This document shows, piece by piece, positions 13,292 to 14,929 of a stretch of DNA of 14,929 nucleotides (the first letter of the stretch is position 1; each line of letters opens with the position of its first letter). The translations under genes and the position numbers were made by a program. Origin of the DNA: Chlamydiota bacterium. GTDB taxonomy: Bacteria; Chlamydiota; Chlamydiia; Chlamydiales; Simkaniaceae. Location: contig JAJFMG010000164.1 of NCBI GenBank assembly GCA_021772295.1, positions 1 through 14,929 of the forward strand, written 5' to 3'. The notes beneath the pieces were generated by a model. That model saw only the letters and a program-made list of their open reading frames with translations, was not told where the DNA came from and did not search any database.

Positions 13292-14782
13292 TTAATTCTC
13301 CCTTATTGTTTCTATTCTAGCATCTGCTTTTCCATCGATTAAAAGAAAAGAAATTTCAGCGCCAACTGCAAGATCATTTGCAGATTTTATAGCTTTGCCG
13401 CTTTGCTTTGAAGTGATGATAGAGTAACCTTTTTGTAAAAGATTTTTTGGATCAATTGATTCTAAATGCTTTTGCATCTGAGTGAATTTCTGTTTTTTAT
13501 GCAAAACTAAACTAAGATATCTACTTTGTAGATTTTGATAAAGTTTTGATGCATCAAACCCCGCTCTTTTTTCTTGCAAGAGGTAATGCGTGCGGTTATG
13601 GAGCATAATAGAAATTTTTTCAAGGTTGCTTCGCTTTTGGATTATTTTTTCTTGTATTCGGTTCTCCATGTTTTGTAAAAAGCCAGCTTGTTTTTCTCGA
13701 TGGTAAGCACATTTTGCAATGGGGCTAAGATCTTGTAGTCTTTTCTTCAAAGTAGAGAGTTTTAAGCTGTTTTCACGGATAATGGATTGCGCCCTATGGT
13801 TAATAACCATCTTTGCCTCATCGATTTTCTGCATATAGGGGCTAAGAAGTGTATCAATATCAGACATAAGGGGATGTCTTTCAGATCTGTCTAGGATAGA
13901 TCGATAGAGTTTGATTTTTTGGAGTAAAATCATGCTCGATTTTTTTCTTATTTCACTTAAAAAAGAAAGTTGAGCTGTTTTTTCAATACACACAATTTCT
14001 GCTCCAGCAGATGGTGTTGGAGCTCTGACATCTGCAACATAATCGGCTATAGAAAAATCGGTTTCATGACCAACTGCTGAGACAATGGGAATTTTTGATG
14101 AAAAAATCGATTGCGCAACGATTTCTTCATTAAAGGGAAAAAGATCTTCGAGAGATCCGCCTCCTCTTCCGACAATCATACAGTCGCAAAGGTTGTATCG
14201 ATTCATTTCATCGATAGCTGTTGCAATTTCCTTAGCAGCAAACTCTCCTTGAACAGCAACCGGATAAAGAATCAATGTAAAAGGCGCTGAGCGCCTTTTT
14301 AGAACATGAATAATATCTTGAATAACAGATCCCGTAGGAGAGGTAACAACCCCAATTGTTTGGGGATATTTAGGGAGCTTTTTCTTGTGTTTCTCATCAA
14401 ACCAGCCTCTTTTTTGACAAAGAAGTTTTAATTGATGGAGTTTAAGGAGGTACTCTCCGATCCCATCTTGTTGCAGTGAACGAACTATAATTTGATACGA
14501 GCCCCTTGGCGCGTAAATAGAAAGCTCCCCCTTAACAATAACGTTGTCTCCCGATTTGGGTGATTGTGAGAGCTTGGCAGCATTTCCTTTAAAAAGAACA
14601 GCTGAAATCTGCGCATTTTCATCTTTCAGTTGGAAATAGATATGCCCAGATGACTGCTTCTTAAGGTTTGTTATTTCACCTTTAAGAGTCACATTTGAAA
14701 AGGTGGGTTCTAAATTTTTTTTAATAGCTCGAGTTAGCTCTGTCACCGTTAAAAAAGATGTCGTTGATAGTGAGGAGCTCAT
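13292..14782 (-). CDS. xseA: Exonuclease VII large subunit
   Basis: Catalytic subunit of exonuclease VII. The 496-aa product starts at the ATG at 14782. It has an N-terminal OB-fold (about 10-105: LTVTELTRAIKKNL, LKGEITNLKKQSSGHIYFQL, GDNVIVKGELSIYAPRGSYQ). The nuclease core follows: GVVTSPTGSVIQDIIHVLKR (144-163), IVGRGGGSLEDLFPFNEE (203-220) and SAVGHETDFSIADYVADVRA (235-254) then PTPSAGAE. From about 265 to 440 it is long, charged and helical, the coiled-coil arm that carries XseB subunits. The C-terminal LLQKGYSIITSKQSGKAI motif closes the family pattern. It heads the xseA-xseB-dxs-nadK operon. The ribosome binding site is weak (GGAT five bases upstream). A terminator-like hairpin lies inside the gene at 14279-14300. 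Confidence 0.96.
   Translation of the reverse strand: MSSSLSTTSFLTVTELTRAIKKNLEPTFSNVTLKGEITNLKKQSSGHIYFQLKDENAQISAVLFKGNAAKLSQSPKSGDNVIVKGELSIYAPRGSYQIIVRSLQQDGIGEYLLKLHQLKLLCQKRGWFDEKHKKKLPKYPQTIGVVTSPTGSVIQDIIHVLKRRSAPFTLILYPVAVQGEFAAKEIATAIDEMNRYNLCDCMIVGRGGGSLEDLFPFNEEIVAQSIFSSKIPIVSAVGHETDFSIADYVADVRAPTPSAGAEIVCIEKTAQLSFLSEIRKKSSMILLQKIKLYRSILDRSERHPLMSDIDTLLSPYMQKIDEAKMVINHRAQSIIRENSLKLSTLKKRLQDLSPIAKCAYHREKQAGFLQNMENRIQEKIIQKRSNLEKISIMLHNRTHYLLQEKRAGFDASKLYQNLQSRYLSLVLHKKQKFTQMQKHLESIDPKNLLQKGYSIITSKQSGKAIKSANDLAVGAEISFLLIDGKADARIETIREN
14279..14300. terminator. Terminator-like hairpin inside xseA (both strands)
   Basis: AAAAGGCGC (14279-14287), loop TGA, GCGCCTTTT (14291-14299), with a fifth T at 14300. 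The arms are perfectly complementary over nine bases, with a GC core of five pairs. Because the arms end in A4 and T4, it reads as a compact Rho-independent terminator on either strand. On the sense strand it encodes KRRSAPFT of XseA. Termination activity is not shown; protein constraint may explain the bases. Confidence 0.4.
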
Positions 14783-14811
14783 GTTGATCCAAATATGATG
14801 AAAAACTTAAG

Positions 14812-14840
14812 ATTGTAAAGGAGATTTTTCTAAGTTGCAA
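14812..14840 (-). promoter_or_regulatory. Sigma-70-type promoter of the xseA-xseB-dxs-nadK operon
   Basis: On the minus strand, TTGCAA (14840-14835) and TACAAT (14817-14812) are separated by exactly 17 bases; matches to consensus are four and five of six. The predicted start near 14805 gives a leader of about 23 bases before the xseA ATG at 14782. All downstream genes abut or overlap, so this is the likely promoter for the whole unit. Confidence 0.65.
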
Positions 14841-14929
14841 TAGGGTTATTACATCAGAATGTGGTTAAAATTATTTTCATCTATTGAGAAACTACTGCTG
14901 TTTTTTTATTAGTTAGATTGTTATGATTC

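Noticed and set aside
14841..14929. Possible start of another gene (tpiA lies near xseA in Chlamydia)
   Set aside because: No start codon with a sensible frame, ribosome binding site or protein similarity is visible before the window ends.

Overview
The window looks like chromosomal core sequence from a member of the Chlamydiae, probably an environmental 'Chlamydia-like' lineage rather than genus Chlamydia. The DNA is AT-rich and densely packed. Two gene blocks match orders I recall from Chlamydia trachomatis: xseA-xseB-dxs-pyk-uvrA (CT329-CT333) and htrB-ybbR-ybbP(cdaA)-cydA-cydB (CT010-CT014). Here the second block, plus an NAD kinase, a WaaG-like glycosyltransferase and rsmE, sits between dxs and pyk. 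Genus-level placement is not possible by eye.

Layout from left to right: the 5' end of uvrA on the minus strand (running off the left edge); a 311-base intergenic region with a good uvrA promoter; pyk on the plus strand; and, on the minus strand and converging on pyk, a five-gene operon read right to left as cdaA > ybbR > WaaG-like glycosyltransferase > LpxL/HtrB-like acyltransferase > rsmE. Divergent from cdaA are cydA-cydB on the plus strand. Converging on cydB is a four-gene minus-strand operon read xseA > xseB > dxs > nadK. The right edge holds the xseA promoter and about 90 unexplained bases.

The genes are exceptionally tightly fitted. Three junctions in the cdaA operon and the dxs/nadK junction are 4-base ATGA or GTGA start/stop overlaps, and these fix several start codons. 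Both convergent pairs (pyk/rsmE and cydB/nadK) overlap by four bases at their stop codons, with no terminator between them.

Functionally, the window covers glycolytic ATP supply (pyruvate kinase), a micro-aerobic quinol oxidase (cydAB), NADP supply, the first step of the MEP isoprenoid pathway, exonuclease VII, excision repair, 16S rRNA methylation, and a membrane/envelope operon in which a diadenylate cyclase and its YbbR partner are co-transcribed with LPS-type glycosyl- and acyl-transfer enzymes. No tRNA, rRNA, CRISPR array, insertion sequence or phage gene was seen. I found no wholly new system. The best leads are the c-di-AMP/LPS operon, with a hairpin over the glycosyltransferase ribosome binding site and a dyad at the cdaA transcription start; a DXS with altered active-site residues; an acyltransferase with an extra Rossmann-like C-terminal domain; a pyruvate kinase with a PEP-synthase-like tail lacking its histidine; and a terminator-like hairpin inside xseA.
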